From positions 2,232,001 through 2,296,000 of the forward strand of contig OY760687.1 of assembly GCA_963663945.1 (NCBI GenBank): a stretch of 64,000 nucleotides of DNA, read 5' to 3'. The notes beneath the pieces are model-generated. The model saw only the letters and a program-made list of their open reading frames with translations. It did no database searches and was not told the DNA's origin. How positions within the stretch are numbered: position 1 is the stretch's first letter; each line of letters starts with the position of its first letter. Source of the DNA: Bin87 sp963663945. GTDB taxonomy: Bacteria; Chloroflexota; Dehalococcoidia; Lucifugimonadales; UBA3495. Below are positions 1-8,394 of this stretch, piece after piece. A program made the position numbers and the translations under genes.

Positions 1-782
1 TGGGGGGCCGTGGCGCGCTAACCGGAATATTGCTGATTGCGTTCGCCATCAGCCTGACGGGCATCGGATGGGATGATGGGGTGATCAACACGGGTGGAGT
101 TCGCGCCGTCGGTCAGATCCTGGCGGCGGCATTCCAGCCACAGTTGAACCTCGACGTCCTGTCCATCGGCGCACGATCCACCTGGACCACCCTCGCCTAC
201 GCCTGGGCCGGCATGACGGTGGCGCTGGTGATCGGCGTGCCGCTGGGGATCATCGGCTCCGGGACCGTGGTTCGGTCCCCCTGGACCCGCCGGTGGAACA
301 TCTCGTCGGCGCGCTTCGCGCTGGCGGTGTTCCGCTCCATCCACGAGTTGGTGTGGGCCTGGCTCTTCGTCGCGGCGCTCGGCCTGTCGCCCATGGCCGG
401 CGTGTTGGCCCTGGGGTTGCCGTACGGAGGCATATTGGGAAGGATCTACGCCGAACTTTTGCAGGACGTACCGGAAGCGCCATTGCGCGCCCTGCGGAGC
501 GCTGGAGCATCCGAATGGCGCGTCTTCTGGTTCGGTCGGCTGCCCATGGCCCTGCCCGACATGCTCAGCTACACCTTCTACCGCCTGGAGTGCGGCATTC
601 GATCCGCCGCCATACTGAGCTTCGTCGGCCTGGGCGGCCTGGGTCACAACATCCAGATTTCTCTTCAGGACATCGACTACAGCCGGATGTGGACATTCGT
701 GTATTTCCTCATCGCGCTGGTGCTGGTGGTGGACCTGTGGAGTTCGTTGGTCCGGCGCCGCGTCGCGATAGAGCAGGGTTAG
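1..782 (+). CDS. phnE: Phosphonate-type ABC transporter permease (PhnE-like), 5' truncated by window edge
   Basis: Inner-membrane permease of a phosphonate/phosphite-type ABC importer. The frame stays open to base 3, so the first possible start inside the window (TTG at 30) is probably internal and the true start lies to the left. About five to six hydrophobic segments are visible, with a binding-protein-dependent permease (EAA-type) loop around ALRSAGASEWRVFWFGRLP and a conserved GLGGLG near the C-terminus. It ends 4 bases before a second permease of the same family, as in phn operons with two PhnE paralogues. The ATPase and binding protein would be expected upstream, outside the window. The substrate (phosphonate, phosphite or phosphate ester) cannot be read from the permease. 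Confidence 0.85.
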   Translation, partial: GGRGALTGILLIAFAISLTGIGWDDGVINTGGVRAVGQILAAAFQPQLNLDVLSIGARSTWTTLAYAWAGMTVALVIGVPLGIIGSGTVVRSPWTRRWNISSARFALAVFRSIHELVWAWLFVAALGLSPMAGVLALGLPYGGILGRIYAELLQDVPEAPLRALRSAGASEWRVFWFGRLPMALPDMLSYTFYRLECGIRSAAILSFVGLGGLGHNIQISLQDIDYSRMWTFVYFLIALVLVVDLWSSLVRRRVAIEQG

Positions 783-786
783 GCTC

Positions 787-1686
787 GTGACCAGCCAATA
801 CGGACGAGGCGAACCGGTTGCCCGCGGTGGAGCGACCGCGCCAATCGCACCGGCGCGCCGCATCGGGTTCCTGGCCGCTTCCGCCGCCATTGCGTTTTTG
901 ATGGCAGTGGCGGCGTGGGTAACCATCCTCGGGAATGACCACTTCCCAAGCCGCGATTTCTTCTCGTTGGAACCGGTCTCCAGGGCCGCGGACTTTGCCG
1001 GCGGTCTGGTCGGAGCGGAATCTTCAGCCACCCCCGCGTTTTACAAACCGGCCGAATGGGCAGAGAAAGCGCGTTTGGCAGGCGAGACCCTCGCCATGAG
1101 CGTGGCCGCCGCCGGTCTCGCCGCGCTGGGCGCGCTTGCGTTGTTCATGTTCGGAGCGCGCAACGTGATGATGGGCAGCCTCGCCCCCTATCAGTCACCG
1201 TTCTGGACCGCGCCCTTCTTCATGGTGCGGGGGTTGTTCACGGTCAGCCGTGCCATACCGGAACTGGTCTGGGCCATGATCCTGGTGTTCGTATTCACCC
1301 AGGGGACCCTGCCTGGCGTAATCGCCCTGGCAATACACAACGGCGGCATTCTGGGGAAATTGGGCTCCGAAATCGTGGAGGGACTGGACACCCGGCCAAT
1401 GCGGGCGCTGCGCTCCACCGGAGCCGGCCGGATGCAGGTGCTGCTTTACGGAGTGCTCCCGGAGGCTCTGCCCAAATTCATCACCTACCTGTTCTACCGC
1501 TGGGAGGTGATCATCCGAACCACCATAGTGGTTGGATTTGTCGCGGCTGGCGGCCTGGGGACCGAGTTCCGCCTGGCCATGAGCCATTTCAAGTTCACCG
1601 AGGTCACGCTGATTCTCTTCTGGTACCTGGTCCTCGTCCTCTTTGTGGATATCGTCTCCGGGCAACTGCGGAGGTTGGCCAATTAA
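787..1686 (+). CDS. phnE: Phosphonate-type ABC transporter permease (PhnE-like), second subunit
   Basis: Second permease, 299 residues, starting at GTG 787 just after an AGG-containing stretch and 4 bases behind the first permease. It has a hydrophobic segment near residues 25-45, then a periplasmic stretch and further membrane segments. The loop RALRSTGAGRMQVLLYGVLP parallels the first permease, as does the GGLGTEF region. The pair probably forms a heterodimeric channel. No gene follows on this strand; the next gene is convergent, so this is the last gene of the operon. No strong stem-loop is visible in the 190 bases that follow. Confidence 0.85.
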   Translation: MTSQYGRGEPVARGGATAPIAPARRIGFLAASAAIAFLMAVAAWVTILGNDHFPSRDFFSLEPVSRAADFAGGLVGAESSATPAFYKPAEWAEKARLAGETLAMSVAAAGLAALGALALFMFGARNVMMGSLAPYQSPFWTAPFFMVRGLFTVSRAIPELVWAMILVFVFTQGTLPGVIALAIHNGGILGKLGSEIVEGLDTRPMRALRSTGAGRMQVLLYGVLPEALPKFITYLFYRWEVIIRTTIVVGFVAAGGLGTEFRLAMSHFKFTEVTLILFWYLVLVLFVDIVSGQLRRLAN

Positions 1687-1876
1687 CTGCTCTTGTCCGT
1701 CGGTTGACGTCGCTACGCACTCTCAAAGTGGCCTGTTTCACTACGTGGCGGGAGTGTATATATCCAGCTGAGTAATGCGTGAAAAATAAAATATTTCGAT
1801 CTAATCGCGAGGGCACACCATTTGGAGCGTGGGGCAAAATGTCTAAAGACTCTGCTGCGCCTACAAAGAGCTGCAG

Positions 1877-2950
1877 TCAGCAGAATTGCTGAGTGATGTA
1901 AACCCCGTGTCGGATGCCAGACGCTGTGCCGAATGCGACGCCGATCCCGGTACGGGTATATCGTCTGTCTAGGATATTGCGGCGGTGGCCCGGACTGGCG
2001 ATCCAGCCCTCCACGAATCTGAGAGCCAAAACATCTTGGCTGATCCATTGGTACGTAACCCTGTCTCCCAATCGCATGCTGCTCGTGTGTCCGTAAAGCA
2101 GATAAATGTTCTCAGCGACCCCGATGCTGCGGGGATTGCGACAATCATAGCCAGCCTTGCGCGCACGCGCCGTGGGATCCTCTCCCGCCCGGTTGACGTG
2201 CCCATAGTAGTCATGCCTGGCCATGTCCAAAGTATGAGCACGGGCGAGCACCGCCAAGTCCTCATCCCATCTCAGTACGGTCCCGCCTTGCGCTTCACGA
2301 TATTCGTTAATGAGTTTATAGACGGTCGTTTCCAATGTTTCCTGGTCGAACCGCCCGTCCCGTCCGATCACGGCTGACGGCGTGGGTATTGGGCTCGGTG
2401 TTGGCACGATCAGCGTAGGTGTAGGGCGCGGCGTGAGGATGGGGATCAGCGCAGCCTCGGGCGCCGGCGTACCGCTTGACTGCGCCGAAACGATCAGTGG
2501 GTCCGGGAACACCCCATCGCAATTCTCCTCCACCAGAGCCCGGATGCTGGCTACCGAATGGAGATCCCGGTCAATAGCCGAATTGGTAGCAGCGAAGCGG
2601 CGACGCTTCTCATCGCTGGAATACTTGCCATTACACTTGGCGAAGGCGTTGACCACCATCTCCCGTTCCGTTGGCCCGGCCGGTGTCGGCGTGGGGGCGG
2701 ATGCTGCAGTCGGTGTTGGCCGCGGTGTGGCGGTGAGCGAAACCGTTGGCGGCGCGGAGGTGGGTGAAGCTATTGCCGTCGGCGGCAGCGCGTCGGTGGG
2801 CGATGGCGGCGACTCCGGAGCGAGCAATGGCCTATCTTGAAGAAGCTGTACGCTTACTTGCACCGGGTTTTGTCCCAGATACAGTAGCGCGCCATAGACG
2901 GCGCCCCCGCCGACAAAAACTGCGACCGCCGCTATCACCAGTACGCGCAT
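1877..2950 (-). CDS. CAP-domain (SCP/PR1-like) exported or membrane-anchored protein
   Basis: The 357-residue protein opens with a short positive end and a hydrophobic segment (about residues 3-24), so it is a signal anchor or signal peptide. A Pro/Thr/Ala-rich linker follows (about 40-95), then a region with several Cys, a second Pro/Thr linker (about 165-195) and a C-terminal CAP domain (about 210-357). CAP features seen are the helix with LINEYREAQG, the H-x-D pattern in AHTLDMARHDYYGHVN, and GVAENIY, WIASPGHRRNIL and YITQQFC. Bacterial CAP proteins are extracellular and of mostly unknown function. Its start lies 12 bases behind the dehydrogenase stop, suggesting co-transcription. Confidence 0.85.
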   Translation of the reverse strand: MRVLVIAAVAVFVGGGAVYGALLYLGQNPVQVSVQLLQDRPLLAPESPPSPTDALPPTAIASPTSAPPTVSLTATPRPTPTAASAPTPTPAGPTEREMVVNAFAKCNGKYSSDEKRRRFAATNSAIDRDLHSVASIRALVEENCDGVFPDPLIVSAQSSGTPAPEAALIPILTPRPTPTLIVPTPSPIPTPSAVIGRDGRFDQETLETTVYKLINEYREAQGGTVLRWDEDLAVLARAHTLDMARHDYYGHVNRAGEDPTARARKAGYDCRNPRSIGVAENIYLLYGHTSSMRLGDRVTYQWISQDVLALRFVEGWIASPGHRRNILDRRYTRTGIGVAFGTASGIRHGVYITQQFC

Positions 2951-2962
2951 AATGGTGCGCGC

Positions 2963-3916
2963 CTATTCCGCGTCCGGATGTGTCGTGATAAACCGTGCCG
3001 CCCGCTCAGGATCAACCTGCGGCGCTCGCACTTCGACGCCGGCCTGCTCCTCCTGGAGACGGACAGTGCTGCTGCTGTCCGCCTGACCCCAGCCGCGGTT
3101 CATTGCCTGTAGCGAGATTTGCTGCGCCAGCGTCGACATGGGCATAGGGACGTCATACTCACGGGCCAGTTCAGTAGCTAGTGAGATGTCCTTGTGGGCC
3201 AGGTTCAGCGCGAAGCTCGCCGGCTCAAACTCCCCTCGGAACATCGTCCGCACCAACCCCTCATGCAGGAAGGACATTCGACCCAACGCACCGCGCCGCA
3301 CGCACTCCCACAGCGGTTCGGGATCAACGCCGGCCTTGACGCCCAGGGTCAGTCCCTCAGCGATAGCCTGGCGCACGCTGTGACCAATCATGTTGTGCAC
3401 CAGCTTCGCCACGCTCCCGGCCCCGATCTCGCCCGCGTAGAACACCTTGTCGCCAAAGGCATCCAATATCGGCTTCACCCGGTCGAACACCTCCCGGTCT
3501 CCACCCACCATCACCGCCAGGTTCCCCGACGCCGCTCCCGTCTTCCCGCCGCTCACCGGGGCGTCCAGCACGTGACAACCCTTCGCCCGGAACTTCGGCT
3601 CGATCTCACGGATCAGCGTTGGCCGGCTCGACGACAGGTCGATGTACACGCTCCCCGGTCGCATGCCCTCCAGCACTCCCTCGGCTCCTGTGGAAACCGC
3701 CTCCACCTCGTAGGGACCGGGCAACGACGTGAAGGTCACGTCGCTGGCCTGGGCCACCTCGGCCGGCGTGTTCGCCAAGCGGGCTCCGCCTTCCAGCAAC
3801 GGCAGCGCCGCCTCCTCGCGCAAGTCGTAGACGATCATCGAGTAGCCGGCGCGTTGGATGTTCGCCGACATCCCGCCGCCCATGTTCCCCAGTCCAATGA
3901 ATCCTACGGTTTCCAT
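2963..3916 (-). CDS. NAD(P)-dependent beta-hydroxyacid dehydrogenase (3-hydroxyisobutyrate dehydrogenase family)
   Basis: Starts at ATG 3916. A longer open frame reaches into the tRNA-Gln gene and is rejected. The 317-residue protein begins METVGFIGLGNMGGGM, a Rossmann dinucleotide-binding fold with the GxGxxG motif at residues 8-13. The substrate-binding signature DAPVSGGKTGAASG follows, then the catalytic-lysine region GAGSVAKLVHNMIGH, in which the Lys is conserved. The C-terminal helical domain is full length. Family members oxidise 3-hydroxyisobutyrate, tartronate semialdehyde or related acids; which one applies here cannot be decided. It probably shares a transcript with the CAP gene downstream. 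Confidence 0.9.
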   Translation of the reverse strand: METVGFIGLGNMGGGMSANIQRAGYSMIVYDLREEAALPLLEGGARLANTPAEVAQASDVTFTSLPGPYEVEAVSTGAEGVLEGMRPGSVYIDLSSSRPTLIREIEPKFRAKGCHVLDAPVSGGKTGAASGNLAVMVGGDREVFDRVKPILDAFGDKVFYAGEIGAGSVAKLVHNMIGHSVRQAIAEGLTLGVKAGVDPEPLWECVRRGALGRMSFLHEGLVRTMFRGEFEPASFALNLAHKDISLATELAREYDVPMPMSTLAQQISLQAMNRGWGQADSSSTVRLQEEQAGVEVRAPQVDPERAARFITTHPDAE

Positions 3917-3994
3917 AACGCACCACCTGAACACAAAATTTGGTTTGCAGCCGCAGTATATCGCACGGGAAACGGGCACAATCGGGCCGAATGC

Positions 3995-4000
3995 TATAAT
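3995..4000 (+). promoter_or_regulatory. Consensus -10 box of the tRNA-Gln promoter
   Basis: A perfect TATAAT ends 10 bases before the tRNA. The -35 region about 17 bases upstream has no good TTGACA match, so only the -10 is claimed. Confidence 0.55.
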
Positions 4001-4009
4001 GATTTCGAA

Positions 4010-4083
4010 TGCCCCGTGGTGTAGCGGTAGCACGTCAGCCTTTGGAGCTGTAAGCCCTGGTTCGAACCCAGGCGGGGCAGCCA
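4010..4083 (+). tRNA. tRNA-Gln (anticodon TTG)
   Basis: The cloverleaf folds well. Acceptor strand TGCCCCG pairs with CGGGGCA, with discriminator G and an encoded CCA. The D-arm is GTGTAGCGGTAGCAC. The anticodon stem-loop has stem CAGC/GCTG and loop CTTTGGA, giving anticodon TTG. The T-arm is CCTGG-TTCGAAC-CCAGG. The U1-A72 start is typical of glutamine tRNAs. Confidence 0.95.
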
Positions 4084-4101
4084 GGCTACCCCGGACACAA
4101 C

Positions 4102-4133
4102 AAGTAAGGGCGACCGGTTGGTCGCCCTTACTT
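4102..4133. terminator. Bidirectional palindromic terminator between tRNA-Gln and P450 gene
   Basis: Two perfect 14-base arms (4102-4115 and 4120-4133) surround a GGTT loop. The palindrome lies between a plus-strand tRNA and a minus-strand gene end, and its right arm includes the P450 stop codon. Only short T runs follow. It belongs to the family of AGGGGCG-type palindromes seen at other gene ends in this window. Confidence 0.7.
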
Positions 4134-5528
4134 ATTGGCTCGCCGCTCCAGGAATATAGGCATCCCGCCCTTGGGCCGGAGCGAAATCAGCGGGCGCATC
4201 TCGGCCTTATGCCTCGGATCGTGGCGGACCTTCCACTGCTGCCCCAGGGTTGCCAGGATCATCTTGGCCTCCATCATCGCGAAGCCTTCTCCGATACACT
4301 GGCGCGGCCCACCTCCGAATGGGTAGTAGGCATAGCGCGGCAAGGCTTCCCGGAACTCTTCGGTCCACCGCTCCGGACGGAACTTCAGGGGTTCCTCGAA
4401 CCAGCGCGCGTCCCGCTGGATCACCAGTTGCGGAGCCGCCAGCAGCGCCCCCGGCGGGACGGTGTAGCCGCCCAATTCGAAGGGCTGGAAAGCCATCCTC
4501 GACCAGAACCAGATCGGCGGGTACAACCGCAGCGACTCCGCGAGAACCTGATCCGTGTAGGTGAGGTTTGCCAGGTCTGACAATTGCGGCGTCCGGTCGC
4601 CAAGAACGCCATCCAGTTCCGCATGGAAATGTTGCTGTGCGTCGGGGTTGGTCGCCAGCAGGTACCAGGTCCACGTGAGGCAGACGGCGGTAGTCTCATG
4701 TCCCGCCGCAAACATGGTGATGGTCTGGTCGCGCACCTGCTGGTCGGTCAGCGGCTGGCCGACCCCCGCCTCGTCCTCCAAGCGAGCGTCGAGCAACAGG
4801 GAGAGCAGATCGTCCTCGCCCGTCGATCGTTCCCGCCGCTCGGCGATCAACCCAAAGATCATGCGGTCAAGTTCCGCCCGGGCCCGCCGGAACCGGACCG
4901 TGTACGGCACCGGCAAGCGATGCATGAGTCTCCGCAGTTTGGGAGGCTGATTCACTCGTCTGACCAGATAGTTGTTGATCAGTTCGAACGCTTCGCCGAT
5001 CCGGCGGACGTCGTCCGGCAGTTCGAGCCCGAATAGCGTTTTGACCACCACCCGCAGGGTGAGCGCACCCATCTCCCGGGCCATGTCCACGCGCTGCCCG
5101 TCAGTCCACGTTTCCCGGTGGTGCGCGGCGTAATCCCGCATCGGGTCACCGTAGCTTTCGACCCGACCCCGGTGGAACTGCGGCTGCATCAACCGCCGCT
5201 GCTGCAGGTGCTCCACCGGCCCGGCCGTGACCAATCCGTCGCCCATGGCGTACTTGAGCACGTCGGTATTGGGGCCCCGTCCCACCAGCCGATGGTTAGT
5301 GACGACCACGTCCCGTATAAGATCGGGGTGGTTGACCATAAGCAGCAGCGCCGGTTTGACCGACAACGTAACCAGGTCGCCGTAGGCGGCCGAGTCCAGC
5401 ATGAACCGGATCGGGTCGCGAACGTACCGCAGGGTCTGCCCGATGACGGGCAACTCAGGCGGGCCGGGTGGTAGGTCGCTGCGGTCGACCACCGGTCGCG
5501 GTGGATATGTCACCGTGGATGTTGTCAT
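4128..5528 (-). CDS. Cytochrome P450
   Basis: Heme-thiolate monooxygenase, 466 residues, soluble type. The I-helix oxygen-activation motif AAGHETTA is at about residue 274. The K-helix ExxR motif ESLRLYPP is near 331, and the heme loop FGGGPRQCIGEG starts near 404 with ligand Cys411. The proline-rich PPGPPELPVIGQ segment at the N-terminus matches family-4-like and bacterial CYP102/CYP110-like P450s. ATG 5528 is chosen because GGAG sits 7 bases upstream; a TTG at 5558 lacks such a site. No ferredoxin or reductase gene is adjacent. The substrate is unknown. A cupin gene lies 49 bases upstream on the same strand. Confidence 0.93.
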   Translation of the reverse strand: MTTSTVTYPPRPVVDRSDLPPGPPELPVIGQTLRYVRDPIRFMLDSAAYGDLVTLSVKPALLLMVNHPDLIRDVVVTNHRLVGRGPNTDVLKYAMGDGLVTAGPVEHLQQRRLMQPQFHRGRVESYGDPMRDYAAHHRETWTDGQRVDMAREMGALTLRVVVKTLFGLELPDDVRRIGEAFELINNYLVRRVNQPPKLRRLMHRLPVPYTVRFRRARAELDRMIFGLIAERRERSTGEDDLLSLLLDARLEDEAGVGQPLTDQQVRDQTITMFAAGHETTAVCLTWTWYLLATNPDAQQHFHAELDGVLGDRTPQLSDLANLTYTDQVLAESLRLYPPIWFWSRMAFQPFELGGYTVPPGALLAAPQLVIQRDARWFEEPLKFRPERWTEEFREALPRYAYYPFGGGPRQCIGEGFAMMEAKMILATLGQQWKVRHDPRHKAEMRPLISLRPKGGMPIFLERRANK

Positions 5529-5577
5529 AGCGAGGCTCCGGGTCTCGGCGCTCGGCAACCTGCCAGGGAGGACGAGC

Positions 5578-5916
5578 CTAGCCGTCGAGGGGGATCGTAG
5601 CGGTCAGCCGCGGCTGATCACCCACCGCTCGCGTCGTGTGTCCCTGGCCGGTCAGATCCTCCGCCAGCGTCACGTGCCCGGCGCCGAACCGGTGCACCGA
5701 CCCGTCGCCGAGGCCGATCTCGACCTCGCCCTCAAGCGTGATGACAAACTGGCGGCGAGGGGCACAGTGCCAGTCGCTGAAACGCCCCGGCTCAACGCGC
5801 CGGAAAACGATGCCCTCGGCGGCCTGCATAGCCGCGTATTCCGGGTGTGACTCCAGGTCGATTTGCTCGATGTGCGACTGCCCGTCTTCTCCCGTGTAAA
5901 GCCTCATGATCGGCAT
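5578..5916 (-). CDS. Small cupin-domain protein
   Basis: The 112-residue single-domain cupin starts at ATG 5916 behind a GGGGGG run at suitable spacing. Features include the first cupin strand region FRRVEPGRFSDWH, then QFVITLEGEVEIGLGDGSVHRF, and the second region GHVTLAEDLTGQGHTTR. Metal-ligand His candidates are in SDWH and GHTT. Such proteins often sense or bind small acids, and the family is functionally diverse. It probably lies in one transcript with the P450 downstream. Confidence 0.8.
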   Translation of the reverse strand: MPIMRLYTGEDGQSHIEQIDLESHPEYAAMQAAEGIVFRRVEPGRFSDWHCAPRRQFVITLEGEVEIGLGDGSVHRFGAGHVTLAEDLTGQGHTTRAVGDQPRLTATIPLDG

Positions 5917-6161
5917 GATGGACCCCCCTGTTGGTGGTGAACCTTACTTGATTACGGCCAATTCTATCAAAACGGACGTGATAATCGTGTCTTTGAAACC
6001 TGATTCCGCCGCCATACCAATATCCGGCTACGTCCCGACCGCACAACTGAACGTCCAACCGGAGCGTCGATATCCGTCCGGGGTCGGTTGGGAGCGACCA
6101 CCATGGTTCAGTCCGGCAGGTTTTCGACCCCGTTGAACACGGCCGCTGCGATGGCTTTCAG

Positions 6162-6190
6162 TTGACCGATGTTTGGCGCCTTGTTAGAAT
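6162..6190 (+). promoter_or_regulatory. Sigma-70-type promoter for coaE operon
   Basis: TTGACC (6162-6167) and TAGAAT (6185-6190) are separated by 17 bases. Transcription would start near 6197, giving a leader of about 20 bases before the coaE ATG. The rest of the 300-base gap 5917-6218 holds no gene that can be supported. Confidence 0.7.
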
Positions 6191-6218
6191 GCCCGGCAGT
6201 CTATTATTTCGGGCGGTC

Positions 6219-6836
6219 ATGCTTACAATCGGTTTAACCGGCGGTATTGGAAGTGGCAAAAGCGTAGTTGCCGACCTGTTGCGACAGCAAGGCGCGTCGA
6301 TAATCGACGCCGACAGGTTGGGCCACGAGGCTTACGCTCCGAATTCCGAAGCCTGGCGGCAGGTTGTCGCAGCCTTCGGAGAGGACATATTAACCACGGA
6401 AGGCGAAATCGATCGGCGCAAACTGGGTTCGATAGTGTTCGCAGACCCGGCCCAACTCGAGCGGCTAAACGGCATCATGCATCCGTTGATGGCTCGGATG
6501 GTCGAGGATCGCAAAGCCGACCTTGCTGCAGATGGCGTTCAGGTCGCTGTGGTGGAAGCCGCGGTTCTCTTCGAGGCGGGTTGGGATCAGCTGGTCGACG
6601 AAGTCTGGTCAACTCACACCCCAGCCGACGTGGTCGTCGAACGCCTGCGTCAACGCAACGGAATGACCGAAGAGGAAGCCAGAAAGCGAATCAACTCGCA
6701 GATGCCGGCGGAAGAACGCAACGGGCGTTCCGACGTGGTGGTTGAAAACTCTGCTGATTTGGCCGCATTGGAACGCGATGTGGCAGCTCTGTGGCAGGCT
6801 CGAGTCAAAGGAAAGGTAAATCAAGGCAATGGTTGA
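6219..6836 (+). CDS. coaE: Dephospho-CoA kinase
   Basis: Last step of coenzyme A synthesis: phosphorylation of the 3'-hydroxyl of dephospho-CoA. ATG 6219 gives 205 residues starting MLTIGLTGGIGSGKS, with the P-loop at once after the start as in all CoaE proteins. The DADRLGHEAY motif, the VVVEAAVLFEAGW segment and a lid region around RLRQRNGMTEEEARKRINSQ are also present. Its last 8 bases overlap the next gene (ATGGTTGA), so translation of the ATPase gene is probably coupled. It shares its operon with a CoA-pyrophosphatase-like Nudix protein. Confidence 0.95.
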   Translation: MLTIGLTGGIGSGKSVVADLLRQQGASIIDADRLGHEAYAPNSEAWRQVVAAFGEDILTTEGEIDRRKLGSIVFADPAQLERLNGIMHPLMARMVEDRKADLAADGVQVAVVEAAVLFEAGWDQLVDEVWSTHTPADVVVERLRQRNGMTEEEARKRINSQMPAEERNGRSDVVVENSADLAALERDVAALWQARVKGKVNQGNG

Positions 6837-7737
6837 AGCAAACATCGAAATGCTGGAAGACGAACCCAGTTTCAAAGAGTTCGCCATCGAAGAGTTCCTG
6901 GTCCGCAGCGAACCATACTACCGCGCCGTCGGCGACGAGTTGGAACTGTTCGAGGCTGCTTACGAGCAGCACATCCCAGTCCTTCTCAAAGGCCCCACCG
7001 GTTGCGGCAAGACTCGCTTCGTGGAGTACATGGCCTGGAAACTCGGCCGACCCATCACTTCGGTTCGGAACGAGGCGCAGGACATGGGCGAAGGCGAGGT
7101 TCGTGTCCCGCTGGTAACCATTGCCTGTCATGAAGACCTCACCGCCAGCGACCTGGTGGGTCGCTACCTGCTGGATGCCAACGGCACCCGCTGGATTGAC
7201 GGCCCCATGACCCGCGCGGTCAAGGCGGGCGCAATCCTGTACCTCGATGAAGTGGTGGAAGCGCGCAAGGACACCACCGTGCTGATCCACCCGCTCACCG
7301 ACCACCGGCGCATCCTGCCCGTCGAGAAGACCGGCAACATCATCGAGGCCGACGATCGCTTCCTGCTCTGCATTTCCTACAACCCCCATTATCAGAGCGC
7401 GCTGAAAGATCTCAAGCACAGCACCCGGCAGCGGTTCATCTCCATCGAGTTCGACTATCCGCCGGTTGATGTGGAAGCCGAAATCGTGGCCAAGGAAAGC
7501 GGCTGCGACGAAGACCAGGCTCACGCCCTGGCGCGACTGGGCGAGAAGATTCGCAACCTCCGCGAACATGGTCTGGCCGAAGGCGCCAGCACCCGCCTCC
7601 TGATCTACGCCGGTCGGCTCATGCGGCAGGGCATCCCCGCCCGTCGCGCCTGCCAGGTTGCCATCGTATGGACCCTGTCTGACGAAGCCGAACTGCAGCG
7701 CAGCATCGAAGAGGTGGTGTACTCCATCTTTGAGTAG
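6829..7737 (+). CDS. MoxR-family AAA ATPase (NorQ/CbbQ/NirQ type)
   Basis: The 302-residue AAA+ ATPase has Walker A GPTGCGKT (about residues 55-62) and Walker B ILYLDEVVEA (near 135-144). The sensor region CISYNPHYQSALKDL and arginine-rich TRQRFISIEFDYPP complete the CbbQ/NorQ signature. These ATPases pair with a VWA-domain partner (NorD/CbbO) and remodel a metalloenzyme or insert a cofactor. The VWA partner is two genes downstream at 8395, in the same operon. No nitric oxide reductase or RubisCO gene is in the window, so the target is unknown. Confidence 0.9.
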   Translation: MVEANIEMLEDEPSFKEFAIEEFLVRSEPYYRAVGDELELFEAAYEQHIPVLLKGPTGCGKTRFVEYMAWKLGRPITSVRNEAQDMGEGEVRVPLVTIACHEDLTASDLVGRYLLDANGTRWIDGPMTRAVKAGAILYLDEVVEARKDTTVLIHPLTDHRRILPVEKTGNIIEADDRFLLCISYNPHYQSALKDLKHSTRQRFISIEFDYPPVDVEAEIVAKESGCDEDQAHALARLGEKIRNLREHGLAEGASTRLLIYAGRLMRQGIPARRACQVAIVWTLSDEAELQRSIEEVVYSIFE

Positions 7738-7751
7738 CTGATGGAACCTCA

Positions 7752-8336
7752 ATGGGTGCAATCACCCTCGACCTAGTCCGCAACGCGCTGGCCAATCGCC
7801 AGTTGATTACTGCCGCCGCTGAAGGCCTGATGCCGGCGGCAGTAATGGTATTGCTGTACCCCAAAGATGGCGAGTTCTGCGTGCTGCTGAACAAACGATC
7901 CATGACGGTTGAGCACCACAAGGGAGAAATGTCCTTCCCCGGCGGCGCCCGCGACCCAGAAGACGCGGATTTCGAAGACACCGCCCGTCGCGAGACCGAA
8001 GAGGAAATGGGCATCGCCCGAGACGACATTACGATCCTGGGGCGTCTTGACGACAACGTCACGCGTTCCAACTTCATCGTCAAGGTCTTCGTGGGAACGA
8101 TCCCTTACCCCTACCAGTTCAACCCCAGCTCGGACGAAATCGCGGAGGTTGTCGAAATTCCCGTCAACGTTCTGCGTGATCCTGCTACCCTGCGCTGGGA
8201 CTCACGGATCGAAAACGGCGAGAGGATTTCCGTGCGCTCCTACGGCTACCAGCAGCATCTGGTCTACGGGGCCACCGCCAAAATCCTCGACCAGTTTCTT
8301 GACACCATCGATGCTGAGCTGAGAATCGATCCCTAG
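7752..8336 (+). CDS. Nudix hydrolase, coenzyme A pyrophosphatase (NudL-like)
   Basis: The 194-residue protein carries the CoA-pyrophosphatase (UPF0035) signature before the Nudix box: LLNKRSMTVEHHKGEMSFPG leads into GGARDPEDAD. The Nudix helix REtEEEMG (RRETEEEMGI) follows. As in this subfamily, the acidic position is a D of the GGxxD pattern rather than the classical Glu. Known members cleave CoA and acyl-CoA to 4'-phosphopantetheine derivatives and 3',5'-ADP. It sits 14 bases behind the ATPase gene, and coaE is in the same operon. Confidence 0.88.
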   Translation: MGAITLDLVRNALANRQLITAAAEGLMPAAVMVLLYPKDGEFCVLLNKRSMTVEHHKGEMSFPGGARDPEDADFEDTARRETEEEMGIARDDITILGRLDDNVTRSNFIVKVFVGTIPYPYQFNPSSDEIAEVVEIPVNVLRDPATLRWDSRIENGERISVRSYGYQQHLVYGATAKILDQFLDTIDAELRIDP

Positions 8337-8394
8337 CTGTAAATCGATGCTTCGCTACCCAACGATGCCGAGTTGACAAAGGAGGGCACGAGCC

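Noticed and set aside
3858..4580. 240-residue plus-strand frame through tRNA-Gln
   Set aside because: Includes the tRNA and antisense P450 sequence; no domain.
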